A stretch of DNA of 64,000 nt, taken from positions 3,676,501 to 3,740,500 of the forward strand of contig CP136571.1 of the NCBI GenBank assembly GCA_035192965.1, in the 5' to 3' direction. The translations under genes and the position numbers were made by a program. The DNA comes from Fuscovulum sp. GTDB taxonomy: Bacteria; Pseudomonadota; Alphaproteobacteria; Rhodobacterales; Rhodobacteraceae. Position 1 is the stretch's first letter. Every line of letters begins with the position of its first letter. The notes below the pieces were generated by a model. That model made no database searches. It was not told the origin of the DNA and worked only from the letters and a program-made list of their open reading frames with translations. Below, in pieces: positions 54,426-63,314 of this stretch.

Positions 54426-55613
54426 CTATCTGCCCGCTTGGTTTGGCCGGGCGAGTGCCGTGGCCACGCCGCGCAATTCGGCAAGGCCCCGCATACGGCC
54501 GATAAGGGAATAGCCGGGATGGGTGCCGCGGCCGATATCCGTCAGAAGTTCGTGCCCATGGTCAGGACGATAGGGAAAAACCGCGTCCTCGCGTCCCTCT
54601 GCGATGCGGCGGCGTTCTTCGGTCAGCAATGCGTCAATCAGGGCAACCATGTCCGTGTCGCCCTCAAGATGCGCCGCCTCTTCAAAGCTGCCATCGGGAT
54701 CTTTGCGGACGTTCCGCAGATGGGCAAAGTGGATGCGATCGGCAAACTGCCGGGCGATGGCAGGCACGTCATTGGCCGGGTTCGCGCCTAAAGACCCGGC
54801 GCAGAGCGTAAGCCCATTTGCGCGAGCCGGCACCGCGTTCAGCGCAAAGGCAATACCCTCAACATCGGACACGATGCGCGGCAAACCCAAAAGATCACGC
54901 GGCGGGTCGTCCGGATGGACGCAAAGCCGCATGCCAAGCTCTTCGGCCGTCGGGATCACCTCTTCAAGGAAGCGGCGATAGTTCGCGCGCAGGTCACTGC
55001 GACTGATGCCGTCATAGCCCTGCAAGGCCGACTTCAATCCTGCAATGTCATAGCGGTCATAGGCGCCCGGCAAACCGGACATGATGGAGTGAAGAAGAAT
55101 CTCCCGATCCGCTTCAGAGGAGCGCTGGAACCAGACCGCGCCATCCTTGCGGACCTGTTCCGAGTAATCGTCTTCAGCCGCATGACGCCCCAGCATGTGG
55201 ATTTCAAACGCCGCCATCTTCGGGGCAGAAAAGCGCAGACAGGTTCCGCCGCGCGCGACAGGCGCGGCAAGGTCGGTGCGGGTCCAGTCGATCAGCGGCA
55301 TGAAGTTATAGCAGATCGTCCGGATGCCATTCGCCGCAAGGTTTGCCATGCTTTGTCGATAGTTGGCGAACAGCTGGCTCAGGTCGCCTTCACCGTGCTT
55401 GATGCGTTCATGTAGCGGCAGACTTTCGACAACGACCCATTCAAAGCCCGCCGCTTCGATCTCAGCCTTGCGCGTGGCGATCAGGTCGGTGGGCCAGACC
55501 TCGCCATAAGGGATCTCGTGCAGGGCTGTGACGATGCCGCTGGCCCCGGTCTGGGCAATCTCGGGCAGGGTGATCTTGTCGTATGGCCCAAACCAGCGCC
55601 AGCTTTCGATCAT
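54426..55613 (-). CDS. uxuA: mannonate dehydratase
   Basis: UxuA dehydrates D-mannonate to 2-keto-3-deoxygluconate. The 395-aa chain starts MIESWRWFGPYDKITLPEIAQTGASGIVTALHEIP, and has the metal-binding LCVHPDDPPRDLLGLPRIVS, FAHLRNVRKDPDGSFEEAAHLEGD and FPYRPDHGHELL. It is the last gene of the operon. Its ATG lies in the stop of uxuB (ATGA), with GGAGG before it. It needs UxaC and UxuB upstream in the pathway. Confidence 0.96.
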   Translation of the reverse strand: MIESWRWFGPYDKITLPEIAQTGASGIVTALHEIPYGEVWPTDLIATRKAEIEAAGFEWVVVESLPLHERIKHGEGDLSQLFANYRQSMANLAANGIRTICYNFMPLIDWTRTDLAAPVARGGTCLRFSAPKMAAFEIHMLGRHAAEDDYSEQVRKDGAVWFQRSSEADREILLHSIMSGLPGAYDRYDIAGLKSALQGYDGISRSDLRANYRRFLEEVIPTAEELGMRLCVHPDDPPRDLLGLPRIVSDVEGIAFALNAVPARANGLTLCAGSLGANPANDVPAIARQFADRIHFAHLRNVRKDPDGSFEEAAHLEGDTDMVALIDALLTEERRRIAEGREDAVFPYRPDHGHELLTDIGRGTHPGYSLIGRMRGLAELRGVATALARPNQAGR

Positions 55614-57043
55614 AACAGGGCCTCCACGGCGCAGCCTGCGCCCTTTTGCTGCAAGAGGATGTAGGCGGACGTCAGGCCCGGCTCTATCGCGCGGGCAAGA
55701 TCGGGCGGGAAGATTTCGTGAAAGGCCAGCAATGCCGCGACCTTGCCTTCCGGCGTCTCTTGGCTGTCCGAAGCGGCGCGAAGCCGGGTGGCAAAGGGGT
55801 CGCGCACGTCGATTGGCTGGCCCTTCTCGTCGACGCCACCGACATAACGCATCCACGCCGCGACAGCGAGAAGAAGGCCGGGGCTATCCCGGCCAGCCGC
55901 CAGGTTGTCGGCCAGGGTCGAAAGAAGGCGCTGCGGCAGTTTCTGGCTGCCATCCATCGCGATCTGCCAGGTCCGGTGGCGGATGCCGGGGTTTTGGTAC
56001 CGCCCGAACAAACGTTCGGCATAGGCAGTCAGGTCAGCCCCCGGTGGCGGGGTAAGGGCCGGAATAATCTCGTTCCGCCAAAGGCTGCGGGCAAAGCGGG
56101 CAAAGACCGGATCGGCCATCGTCTCGGCGATTGTCTCGTGACCGGCAAGATAGCCAAGATACGCCAGCGACGAATGCGTGCCGTTCAGCATCCGCAGCTT
56201 CATGTGTTCATAGGGGCTTACGTCAGGCACAAGCTCAACGCCGACAGCGGCAAGATCCGGGCGTTGGTTGTCGACAAAATCATCCTCGATCACCCACTGC
56301 CGAAAGGGTTCATGCTGCACTGGGGCGGCGTCAGCCTTTCCGGTCAGGCGTGCGACAGTGGCGATGGTGTCCGGCGTGGTAGCAGGAACGATGCGATCGA
56401 CCATGGTCGAAGGAAACCGACATTCGGTTTCGATCCACTCTGCCAATGAAGGGTCAATGTTTCGGGCAAAGTCCAGCGCAAGGCCGCGCAAGAGCGCACC
56501 GTTCGACGGCAGATTGTCACAGGTCAGCACCGAGAAAGGCCGAATGCCAAGTTCGCGGCGAAGGTCAAGCGCGCGCACAAGAAATCCGATGGCGGACCGT
56601 GGCAAAGCATGGGTCAGATCGTAGGCGATATCGGGGTGATCGAGGTTAAGCCTGCCGGTGGCAGGCTCGTGGCAATAGCCCTTTTCGGTGACCGTCAGCG
56701 AAACGATCCTGACCGCCGGATCCGCCATTGCGTCAAGGACAGCGATGGGATCTTCGGGCGCAACCAAGACGCCCGTGACACTGGTGACAGTCTGCACCGT
56801 CTGGCCTTCGGGACCAAGCTCAAGCGCGTGGTAAAGGCCATCCTGAGGCTCCAAGGCGTCGCGGATATCCGGGCGCTTCAGCGAAACGCCAAGGATGCCC
56901 CAGTCCCCGCCCGATCTGGCCATCGCGTCCTGAACGTAAACCGCCCCATGCGCGCGAAAAAAGGCACCCAAGCCAAGGTGGACGATCCCGGTTCTTGGGG
57001 CGGGACGAGTCCGAAACAGGTCAGCGGGCAAGCCAGCCTCCAT
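55610..57043 (-). CDS. uxuB: fructuronate reductase / mannonate dehydrogenase family
   Basis: The enzyme reduces D-fructuronate to D-mannonate with NADH and belongs to the mannitol dehydrogenase family. The 477-aa chain has the NAD-binding VHLGLGAFFRAHGAVYVQDA and the catalytic-residue block HMKLRMLNGTHSSLAYLGYLAG (Lys, Asn, His). ATG at 57043 overlaps kduD by 23 bases; a TTG at 57031 has a better-placed GGAGG and is an alternative start. Together with UxuA this gives the glucuronate branch. Confidence 0.93.
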   Translation of the reverse strand: MEAGLPADLFRTRPAPRTGIVHLGLGAFFRAHGAVYVQDAMARSGGDWGILGVSLKRPDIRDALEPQDGLYHALELGPEGQTVQTVTSVTGVLVAPEDPIAVLDAMADPAVRIVSLTVTEKGYCHEPATGRLNLDHPDIAYDLTHALPRSAIGFLVRALDLRRELGIRPFSVLTCDNLPSNGALLRGLALDFARNIDPSLAEWIETECRFPSTMVDRIVPATTPDTIATVARLTGKADAAPVQHEPFRQWVIEDDFVDNQRPDLAAVGVELVPDVSPYEHMKLRMLNGTHSSLAYLGYLAGHETIAETMADPVFARFARSLWRNEIIPALTPPPGADLTAYAERLFGRYQNPGIRHRTWQIAMDGSQKLPQRLLSTLADNLAAGRDSPGLLLAVAAWMRYVGGVDEKGQPIDVRDPFATRLRAASDSQETPEGKVAALLAFHEIFPPDLARAIEPGLTSAYILLQQKGAGCAVEALL

Positions 57044-57749
57044 CCACGTTCAGAATCGCGCCATGGATATAGGCGGCAGCAGGAGAGGCAAGGAAGACGG
57101 CCGTTCCTGCGATATCATCCGGGCGGCCCCAGCGCCCGGCCGGGATACGGGCAAGGATCGCTTCGCTTCGGTCGGGGTCGTTGCGAAGCGCCTCGGTGTT
57201 GTTCGTCTCGATATAGCCCGGTGCGATGGCGTTGACGTTGATGCCAAGCACCGCCCATTCGTTGGCAAGAAGCTTGGTCAACCCCGCGACACCGTGCTTC
57301 GCGGCCGTATAGGACGGCACGCGGATGCCGCCCTGAAATGACAGAAGCGACGCGATGTTGACGATCGCGCCCGGCGACTTGCGGGCCGCAAGGGCGCGGG
57401 CAAAGGCCTGGGCCGTGAAGAAGACGGATTTGAGGTTGACGTCCATCACCGCGTCCCAGTCTTCCTCACTGAACTCAAGGCTGTCGGCGCGGCGAATGGT
57501 GCCAGCGTTGTTGATCAGGATGTCATAGTCATGGCCCGCGAAAGTATCACGGGCGGCCAACGGGTCGGCGAAATCAAGATGGATCGCCTGCGCGCCGGGT
57601 ATCAACGCCAGCGTCTCGTCGCAGTCTCGGCGGGCGGCGACGGTCACCCTTGCGCCCGCCTGTGCCAAAGCAACCGCGATGGCTTGGCCAATGCCGGTAT
57701 TGGCCCCGGTCACAAGCGCGTGTCGACCTGCAAGCGAGAACGGGTTCAC
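57021..57749 (-). CDS. kduD: 2-dehydro-3-deoxy-D-gluconate 5-dehydrogenase
   Basis: KduD reduces 3-deoxy-D-glycero-2,5-hexodiulosonate to 2-keto-3-deoxygluconate. The 242-aa short-chain dehydrogenase has VTGANTGIGQAIAVALAQAG, INNAGTIRRA, the catalytic YTAAKHG with Tyr and Lys, and ETNNTEALR. The GTG at 57749 is chosen; it overlaps kduI's stop as GTGA, so translation is coupled. Neighbours KduI and KdgF catalyse the steps directly before it. Confidence 0.95.
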   Translation of the reverse strand: MNPFSLAGRHALVTGANTGIGQAIAVALAQAGARVTVAARRDCDETLALIPGAQAIHLDFADPLAARDTFAGHDYDILINNAGTIRRADSLEFSEEDWDAVMDVNLKSVFFTAQAFARALAARKSPGAIVNIASLLSFQGGIRVPSYTAAKHGVAGLTKLLANEWAVLGINVNAIAPGYIETNNTEALRNDPDRSEAILARIPAGRWGRPDDIAGTAVFLASPAAAYIHGAILNVDGGWLAR

Positions 57750-58570
57750 CGAAGGTCCCCCATCCCGACCATCTCCACGTCCTTGTAATCGACGTTGTCT
57801 CCGGCCATCGCCCAGACAAAGGTATAGCTGCCGGTGCCAGCGCCGCAGTGGATCGACCACGGCGGTGACAGCACGGCTTGTTCATTGGCGACGACAAGGT
57901 GGCGTGTCTCTGAAGGTTCGCCCATCATGTGGAAAACACGGGCGTCGGGGGCGAGGTCAAAATAGAAATAGGCCTCCATCCTGCGGTCGTGCAGGTGGGC
58001 GGGCATGGTGTTCCAGACAGAACCGCCGTGGAACTTGGTATAGCCCAGAACCAGCTGGCAGCTTTCCATCACTTCGGGGTGGATGAACTGATAGATCGTC
58101 CGGTGGTTCGCCGTCTCTGCCGCGCCAGTGGTGAAGCTTTTCGCATCGCCAAGACGGATCAGCCGGGCGGGAAGTCTGGCATGGGCGGGGGCAGAGGTAA
58201 GGTAGAACCTCCCCTGCCCCGCAAAGACAACAGGTCCAAGCCCCCGGCCAAGATACAGAACGTCCCCCTTTTCCATCGCATAGGTCTCGCCTGCAGCGGT
58301 CACTGTGCCGGAACCACCCACGTTCACGACGCCCATCTCTCTGCGGTCAAGGATCGAGGCGGTGCCGCATTCCTTGACGTGGTCCAGCGTCAGGCTACCG
58401 CCCGCCGGAACCGCACCGCCGGTCATCATGCGGTCATAGTGGCTATAGATCAGACGGATTTCGCCATCGGCAAAAAGACCCTGCCCAAGGAAGGCGCCAC
58501 GCAGGGCCGTTGTGTCCATGCCTTTGGCTTCAGTCGGGGAAATGGCGGGGCGGGTCTCGATGCTCAGCAT
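57746..58570 (-). CDS. kduI: 5-dehydro-4-deoxy-D-glucuronate isomerase
   Basis: KduI isomerises 5-keto-4-deoxyuronate to 3-deoxy-D-glycero-2,5-hexodiulosonate. The 274-aa cupin-fold chain has the zinc site THLHDRRMEAYFYFDL-like PAHLHDRRMEAYFYFDL, with His residues and Glu, and the N-terminal RLIYSHYDRMMTGGAVP. AAAGG precedes the ATG at 58570. It lies 11 bases after kdgF and is coupled to kduD. Confidence 0.95.
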   Translation of the reverse strand: MLSIETRPAISPTEAKGMDTTALRGAFLGQGLFADGEIRLIYSHYDRMMTGGAVPAGGSLTLDHVKECGTASILDRREMGVVNVGGSGTVTAAGETYAMEKGDVLYLGRGLGPVVFAGQGRFYLTSAPAHARLPARLIRLGDAKSFTTGAAETANHRTIYQFIHPEVMESCQLVLGYTKFHGGSVWNTMPAHLHDRRMEAYFYFDLAPDARVFHMMGEPSETRHLVVANEQAVLSPPWSIHCGAGTGSYTFVWAMAGDNVDYKDVEMVGMGDLR

Positions 58571-58581
58571 GACAGGGCCTT

Positions 58582-58896
58582 TCAAAGGAAGTCGTCGCGG
58601 CGGGGGGCAAAGCTGTCGATCAGCACCCCGGATTCAAGGCAGCGGCAGCCATGGGTCGCACCGCTGGGGACTATAAGGCTGTCGCCGGGGCCGACCTCAC
58701 GGTCCTGACCGCCCACGCTAAAGGCGAAGCGTCCGGATTGGACAAAGGTCGCCTGCACATGCGGGTGATTGTGCAACGCGCCTTCTGCCCCTTCCATGAA
58801 GCGGAAGGCAACGATCATCAGGTCGGGGTGGTCGGCCAGCACCTGACGTGTCACGCCGGGGCCCGTGGCGACGGTTGGATATGTCTTGGGGGGCAT
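58582..58896 (-). CDS. kdgF: cupin enzyme KdgF, unsaturated uronate linearising
   Basis: KdgF opens 4,5-unsaturated monouronates to the linear keto acid used by KduI. The 104-aa cupin has the metal site ALHNHPHVQATFVQSGRFAFSVGG (His-x-His and further ligands) and GDSLIVPSGATHGCRCLESGVLIDSFAPRRDDFL, the KdgF tail. Its size and the adjoining kduI-kduD settle the name over other cupins. ATG at 58896 lies 8 bases after dctM. Confidence 0.9.
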   Translation of the reverse strand: MPPKTYPTVATGPGVTRQVLADHPDLMIVAFRFMEGAEGALHNHPHVQATFVQSGRFAFSVGGQDREVGPGDSLIVPSGATHGCRCLESGVLIDSFAPRRDDFL

Positions 58897-58904
58897 TGCG
58901 TCAC

Positions 58905-60185
58905 CTAGTGAAAGAGCGATGGCAACCAGAGCGAGACGGCAGGGACATACGTCACCAGCATCAGCACCGCGAAGCCTGCGCCGTAGAAGGGCCAGATCGT
59001 GCGCATCGATTCCGCCACGCTGATCTTGCCGACCGCACATGCGACGAACTGGACCGCGCCAACCGGGGGCGTGTTCAGTCCGATGCCGCAGTTCAGGATC
59101 ATGATGATACCGAACTGGACCGGGTCGATTCCATAAGCCTCGGCAATGGGCAGGAAGATCGGGGTGGTGATGATGATCGTCGGCCCCATGTCCATGAATG
59201 TGCCCAGCAGCAGCAGGATCACGTTGATGATCAGCAGGATGATGATCGGGTTGTCCGAGATCGTCTTCATCCAGTCGATCAGCGCGGCCGGGACCTGATG
59301 GAAAGCCATAAGCCATGAAAACGCGCTGGCGGTGCCGATGATCAAAAGGACCATCGCGGTTGTCCGCACTGCCCCGGCAGTGGCGGCGAGGAAGGCTTTC
59401 CAATCAAGCTCGCGATAGACGAAATAGGTGATCACCAGCGCGTACAGCACCGCGACACAAGAGCTTTCGGTCGCGGTGAAGATGCCCGAGCGGACACCGC
59501 CGAAGATGATCGCGATCAGAAGGATTCCGGGGATCGCCACAGCCCCAAGGTGGGCGACCATGGCCCAGCCGGGAAACGCCTCGGTCGGGTAGCCGCGGCT
59601 GCGGGCAACGAAATAGGCTGCAACCATCAAAGAGGCTGCCAGCAGGAAGCCCGGTACAATCCCGGCAGTGAAGAGATCGGCAATAGAGATCGAGCCACCG
59701 GCCGAGATCGAATAGATGATCAGGTTGTGCGACGGCGGGATCAGGATCGCGATAAGCGAGGCCATGGCCGTGATGTTTACCGCATAGTCGGCATCATAGC
59801 CGCGCGCCTTCATCTGCGGGATCATGATGCCGCCCACGGCGGCGGCCTCGGCCACCGCAGAGCCGGAGATGCCGCCAAACAGGGTAGAGGCCGCGATGTT
59901 CACCTGACCAAGGCCACCCCTGACATGGCCAATCATGGACCCGGCAAAGGCAACGATCCGGGTGGCGATGCCGCCCCTCACCATCAGGTCACCAGCATAG
60001 ATGAACAGCGGAATCGCCATCAGGGAAAAGACGCTGACACCTGAATTCATGCGCTGAAACACGATGATCGGCGGCAGTTCCATGTAAAGGACGGTCAAAA
60101 GCGAGGCCGCGCCAAGGCAATAGGCGACAGGCGTGCCGATCAGAAGCAAAAGGGTGAAAGACCCGAAGAGTATCCACATTTCCAT
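58905..60185 (-). CDS. TRAP transporter large permease (DctM family)
   Basis: The large membrane subunit forms the sodium-coupled transport channel. The 426-aa chain has about twelve transmembrane helices, with family motifs IPLFIYAGDLMVRGGIATRIVAFAGSMIGHVRGGLGQVNI, FGGISGSAVAEAAAVGGIMIP, GYDADYAVNITAMASLIAILIPPSHNLIIYS and LNCGIGLNTPPVGAVQF. Position between dctQ and kdgF, 3 and 8 bases away, makes uronate uptake its likely job. Confidence 0.93.
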   Translation of the reverse strand: MEMWILFGSFTLLLLIGTPVAYCLGAASLLTVLYMELPPIIVFQRMNSGVSVFSLMAIPLFIYAGDLMVRGGIATRIVAFAGSMIGHVRGGLGQVNIAASTLFGGISGSAVAEAAAVGGIMIPQMKARGYDADYAVNITAMASLIAILIPPSHNLIIYSISAGGSISIADLFTAGIVPGFLLAASLMVAAYFVARSRGYPTEAFPGWAMVAHLGAVAIPGILLIAIIFGGVRSGIFTATESSCVAVLYALVITYFVYRELDWKAFLAATAGAVRTTAMVLLIIGTASAFSWLMAFHQVPAALIDWMKTISDNPIIILLIINVILLLLGTFMDMGPTIIITTPIFLPIAEAYGIDPVQFGIIMILNCGIGLNTPPVGAVQFVACAVGKISVAESMRTIWPFYGAGFAVLMLVTYVPAVSLWLPSLFH

Positions 60186-60188
60186 GGG

Positions 60189-60719
60189 TCAGACCTCGCT
60201 GATTTTCTGATGGGCGACAGAGGTGCTGGCGGTTTCCAAGCCCGCGAAGCGTCGCAAAAGGCGTTCCAGCGAAAAGAGGGCGACCATGGCACCTCCAAGG
60301 ACGACCGGAACCATGCTGATCCCGTCCGGCAGGCCGATAGCGGGCATCCGTGAACCCCAGGCGGCGGCCCCAAGCTGAAAGCTGTAAAAGGCCATGGCGG
60401 CCCCGAACGCAAAGACGATCATATCCGATAGCGTTTCCATTCCGGCCCGGATCCGGGGCGAGGCCAGATGGCCGATAAGATCGAAGCTCAGGTGAAAGCC
60501 TTCCCGCGTGCCCACCGCGCTGCCAAGAAAGATGAACCAGCCCATCAGCAGGACAGAGACAGGCTCGCTCCAGACCAGGGAAGAGTTCAGCGCATAGCGG
60601 ACAAAGACCTGCGCACCGACGATCAGGGTCATCGCGACCATGGCGAAGCCCGCGATCCAAAGGGCAAGCGTCGAAAGAGCCCCCAGAATCGAGGCAAGAC
60701 GGATGAGGATTGGCTGCAC
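60189..60719 (-). CDS. TRAP transporter small permease (DctQ family)
   Basis: The 176-aa subunit has four transmembrane helices (LGALSTLALWIAGFAMVAMTLIVGAQVFVRYAL, SVLLMGWFIFLGSAVG, LSDMIVFAFGAAMAFYSFQLG, MVPVVLGGAMVALFS) and the DctQ signature VFVRYALNSSLVWSEPVSVLLM. It starts with GTG at 60719 with GGAGG 6 bases upstream. A hairpin separates it from dctP. It pairs with the large subunit. Confidence 0.92.
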   Translation of the reverse strand: MQPILIRLASILGALSTLALWIAGFAMVAMTLIVGAQVFVRYALNSSLVWSEPVSVLLMGWFIFLGSAVGTREGFHLSFDLIGHLASPRIRAGMETLSDMIVFAFGAAMAFYSFQLGAAAWGSRMPAIGLPDGISMVPVVLGGAMVALFSLERLLRRFAGLETASTSVAHQKISEV

Positions 60720-60741
60720 TTTTGCCTCCGGAGGAGTGGTG

Positions 60742-60761
60742 GGGGGGCGGTGTCGCCCCCC
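60742..60761. promoter_or_regulatory. intercistronic hairpin between dctP and dctQ
   Basis: GGGGGGCG (60742-60749) and CGCCCCCC (60754-60761) form an 8-bp GC stem with loop GTGT, just after the dctP stop. There is no T-run. In TRAP operons such hairpins often stabilise the abundant binding-protein mRNA; that role is inferred. Confidence 0.55.
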
Positions 60762-60769
60762 TTTGGTCG

Positions 60770-61750
60770 TTACTCGGTCGCCTGAATACGCGTCACCAGA
60801 TCCTGCAACTTCGGCGTGTTCGCATGCTTTTCATAAACCGGGACCATCGCCTCGATGAACGGGGTCTTGTCGATGTTGTCGATAATCTCGACGCCCGCCG
60901 CGCGAACCTTTTCTTCCGATACCTTCTCGCGCGCGGCCCAAAGCTCGCGGTTGATCGGCACCGAATCCTTCGCAGCCTGCCGGATCAGCGCCTGGTCTTC
61001 CGGGGTCAGCTTGTCCCAGCTGACCTTGGACATCACCAGAACTTCCGGCACGATCAGGTGTTCGTTCAGCGTGTAATAGCCCGCAACTTCGAAGTGGCCC
61101 GAGCTTTCAAAGGACGGCCAGTTGTTTTCCGCCCCGTCGATAACGCCGGTCTGGATGGCGGAATAGACCTCGCCGAAAGGCATCGGTGTGGCATTGGCAC
61201 CAAGGGCGGACATCATGTCGACGAACACGTCAGACTGCATGACGCGGACCTTCATCCCGCTCAGATCATCGATGGAATCGATGGGCTTTTTGGAGTTGTA
61301 GAAGCTGCGCGAACCGCCATCGTAATAGGCCAGCCCGATGAACCCATGCGGTTCAAAGGCCGCAAGGATCTCTTCGCCGATCGGGCCGTCCATGACGCGG
61401 TGCATATGGTCGGTGCCGCGAAAGATGAAGGGCAGCGAAACGACCTTGGTTTCTTCGATCAGGTTGTTGAACGGCCCCATCGAGACGCGGTTCATGTCGA
61501 TCACGCCGAACTTTGTCTGTTCGATCGTGTCCTTTTCCTCGCCCAACTGGGCCGAATGGAACACGTCGATGCAGATACGCCCGTTCGAGCGTTCCTTCAC
61601 CATCTCGCCCAATTTCTGAACGGCGGCGACGGTCGGATAGCCGTCGGGGTGGGTGTCGGACGATTTCAGCGTCACCTCGCATTCGGCAAAGGCGGCGGTG
61701 CTGAGGGCAGCCGTGGCCAGAAGCGTGGCCATGGTGGTTCTGAGTTTCAT
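60770..61750 (-). CDS. TRAP transporter substrate-binding protein (DctP family)
   Basis: The 326-aa periplasmic binding protein has a signal peptide ([22 protein letters not shown]) and the TRAP family fold with [44 protein letters not shown], where Arg and Asn line the acidic-substrate site. It fits the group that binds uronates and related sugar acids, consistent with the operon. GAGGAGG lies before the ATG at 61750. Confidence 0.95.
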   Translation of the reverse strand: MKLRTTMATLLATAALSTAAFAECEVTLKSSDTHPDGYPTVAAVQKLGEMVKERSNGRICIDVFHSAQLGEEKDTIEQTKFGVIDMNRVSMGPFNNLIEETKVVSLPFIFRGTDHMHRVMDGPIGEEILAAFEPHGFIGLAYYDGGSRSFYNSKKPIDSIDDLSGMKVRVMQSDVFVDMMSALGANATPMPFGEVYSAIQTGVIDGAENNWPSFESSGHFEVAGYYTLNEHLIVPEVLVMSKVSWDKLTPEDQALIRQAAKDSVPINRELWAAREKVSEEKVRAAGVEIIDNIDKTPFIEAMVPVYEKHANTPKLQDLVTRIQATE

Positions 61751-61773
61751 GGGTCTTCTCCTCCTCGTATTGG

Positions 61774-63180
61774 TCAAAGTTTGTAAGCGGCTTTCGCAAG
61801 CCCGTAGGCCAGTTGGGGGGCCAGCTCGAACGCCTCCTCGCGGTCAAGTCGGCCTGTGGTGACAAGGTCGGCAAGCCAGGCACAGTCCACCCGGCGCGCC
61901 ATATCGTGCCGCGCCGGGATCGACAGGAAGGCGCGGGTGTCGTCGTTGAAGCCGACCGTGTTGTAGAAACCTGCCGTCTCGGTCGTCATTTCGCGGAAGC
62001 GGCGCATGCCTTCGGGGCTGTCATGAAACCACCAGGCTGGGCCAAGCTTAAGGGCCGGATAAACGCCCGCCAGCGGGGCCAGCTCGCGGGCATAGGCCGT
62101 CTCATCCAGCGTGAAAAGGATGATCGTCAGGCCCGGTTCCATCCCCATCGCATTCAGAAGCGGCCTCAGCGCGGCGACATAATCGGTGCGACCGGGAATA
62201 TCGAAACCCTTGTCCCGGCCGAATTGCCGAAGAATTCCAGCATGGTGGTTACGGCGGCTGCCAGGATGAAGCTGAAGGACAAGACCATCGTCCAGGCTCA
62301 TCCTCGCCATTTCGGTAAGCATCTGGCCGCGAAAGGCATCGACGTCATCGGAATAGGCCTGACCGGTCAGGATACGGGAAAAAAGGGCCGAAGCGTCTTG
62401 CACGGAAAGATCTTCGGTGCGGGCCGTGGCATGGCCATGATCGCTGGCCGTGGCCCCCATGGATTTGAAGAACGCGCGACGCTTGCGATGGGCAGTCAGG
62501 TAGCCCTGCCAGCTTTGCGTGTCTTCGCCCGTGATCTCACCCAACCGCGCGATGTTGGCGGCGAAACCCGGGAAATCCGGGTCGACAACGGCATCGGGGC
62601 GATAGGTGGGAACCACCCGGCCCGTCCAACCCGAGTCGCAGATGGTCTGGTGATGCGACAGGTCGTCCAACGCGGAATCGGTGGTGGCGATGACTTCGAT
62701 ATTGAAACGCTGGAACAAGGCACGGGGCCGGAAGGCCGGGGTTTGCAGCGCCTCGGCAATCCTGTCGTAGTAAGCGTCGGCCGTCGCAGCGGACAGGCGC
62801 TGGTCGAAACCGAAGATGGTCTCGAACGCATGGTCCAGCCACATCCGCGACGGCGTCCCCCGGAACAAGTGATAGTTCGCCGCAAACAGGTGCCAGATCT
62901 TCCGGCCATCGGTTTCCGTCGGGCCGCCATCGGCGCGGGGAACCCCCAACGCCTCAAGCTGAACACCCTGCGAGGCAAGCATCCGAAAGACATAATGATC
63001 AGGCGTCACGAACAGTTGGGCCGGATCGGGAAAGGCCGCATCCGTCGCATACCACGCCGGGTCGGTATGGCCATGTGGGCTGACGATCGGCAGACCCCGA
63101 ACCTCGGCATACAGCGCGCGAGCGATGTCGCGTGACGCAGGGTCAGTCGGAAAAAGACGATCAGGATGAAGCAGGCCCAC
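61774..63180 (-). CDS. uxaC: glucuronate isomerase UxaC
   Basis: UxaC isomerises D-glucuronate to D-fructuronate and D-galacturonate to D-tagaturonate. The 468-aa chain opens [44 protein letters not shown] with the metal-binding HGHTD, and contains [49 protein letters not shown]. The GTG at 63180 is preferred over GTG 63186 because GGAGG sits 6 bases before it and homologues begin at this residue. First gene of the operon, divergent from the GntR gene. Confidence 0.95.
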   Translation of the reverse strand: MGLLHPDRLFPTDPASRDIARALYAEVRGLPIVSPHGHTDPAWYATDAAFPDPAQLFVTPDHYVFRMLASQGVQLEALGVPRADGGPTETDGRKIWHLFAANYHLFRGTPSRMWLDHAFETIFGFDQRLSAATADAYYDRIAEALQTPAFRPRALFQRFNIEVIATTDSALDDLSHHQTICDSGWTGRVVPTYRPDAVVDPDFPGFAANIARLGEITGEDTQSWQGYLTAHRKRRAFFKSMGATASDHGHATARTEDLSVQDASALFSRILTGQAYSDDVDAFRGQMLTEMARMSLDDGLVLQLHPGSRRNHHAGILRQFGRDKGFDIPGRTDYVAALRPLLNAMGMEPGLTIILFTLDETAYARELAPLAGVYPALKLGPAWWFHDSPEGMRRFREMTTETAGFYNTVGFNDDTRAFLSIPARHDMARRVDCAWLADLVTTGRLDREEAFELAPQLAYGLAKAAYKL

Positions 63181-63233
63181 TGTCACCCTCCCCGGTGCAG
63201 AAGCTTTGGTTGCCCGTCACCTTGGGGAATCAA

Positions 63234-63254
63234 ATTATACTAGTCAACTAATAT
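63234..63254. promoter_or_regulatory. candidate GntR operator and -10 between uxaC and its regulator
   Basis: ATAC-TAGT-CA-ACTA-ATAT (63237-63254) is an inverted repeat with one mismatch in the outer arms and a perfect TAGT/ACTA core, typical of GntR FCD sites. The minus strand reads TATAAT at 63239-63234, a possible -10 for uxaC that the operator would cover. Confidence 0.55.
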
Positions 63255-63314
63255 TCCAGTTGCCGCCCGAACAATCCGCGTCTAGCTTGGCGACATTGAA
63301 ATGGGAGTTAAGGA

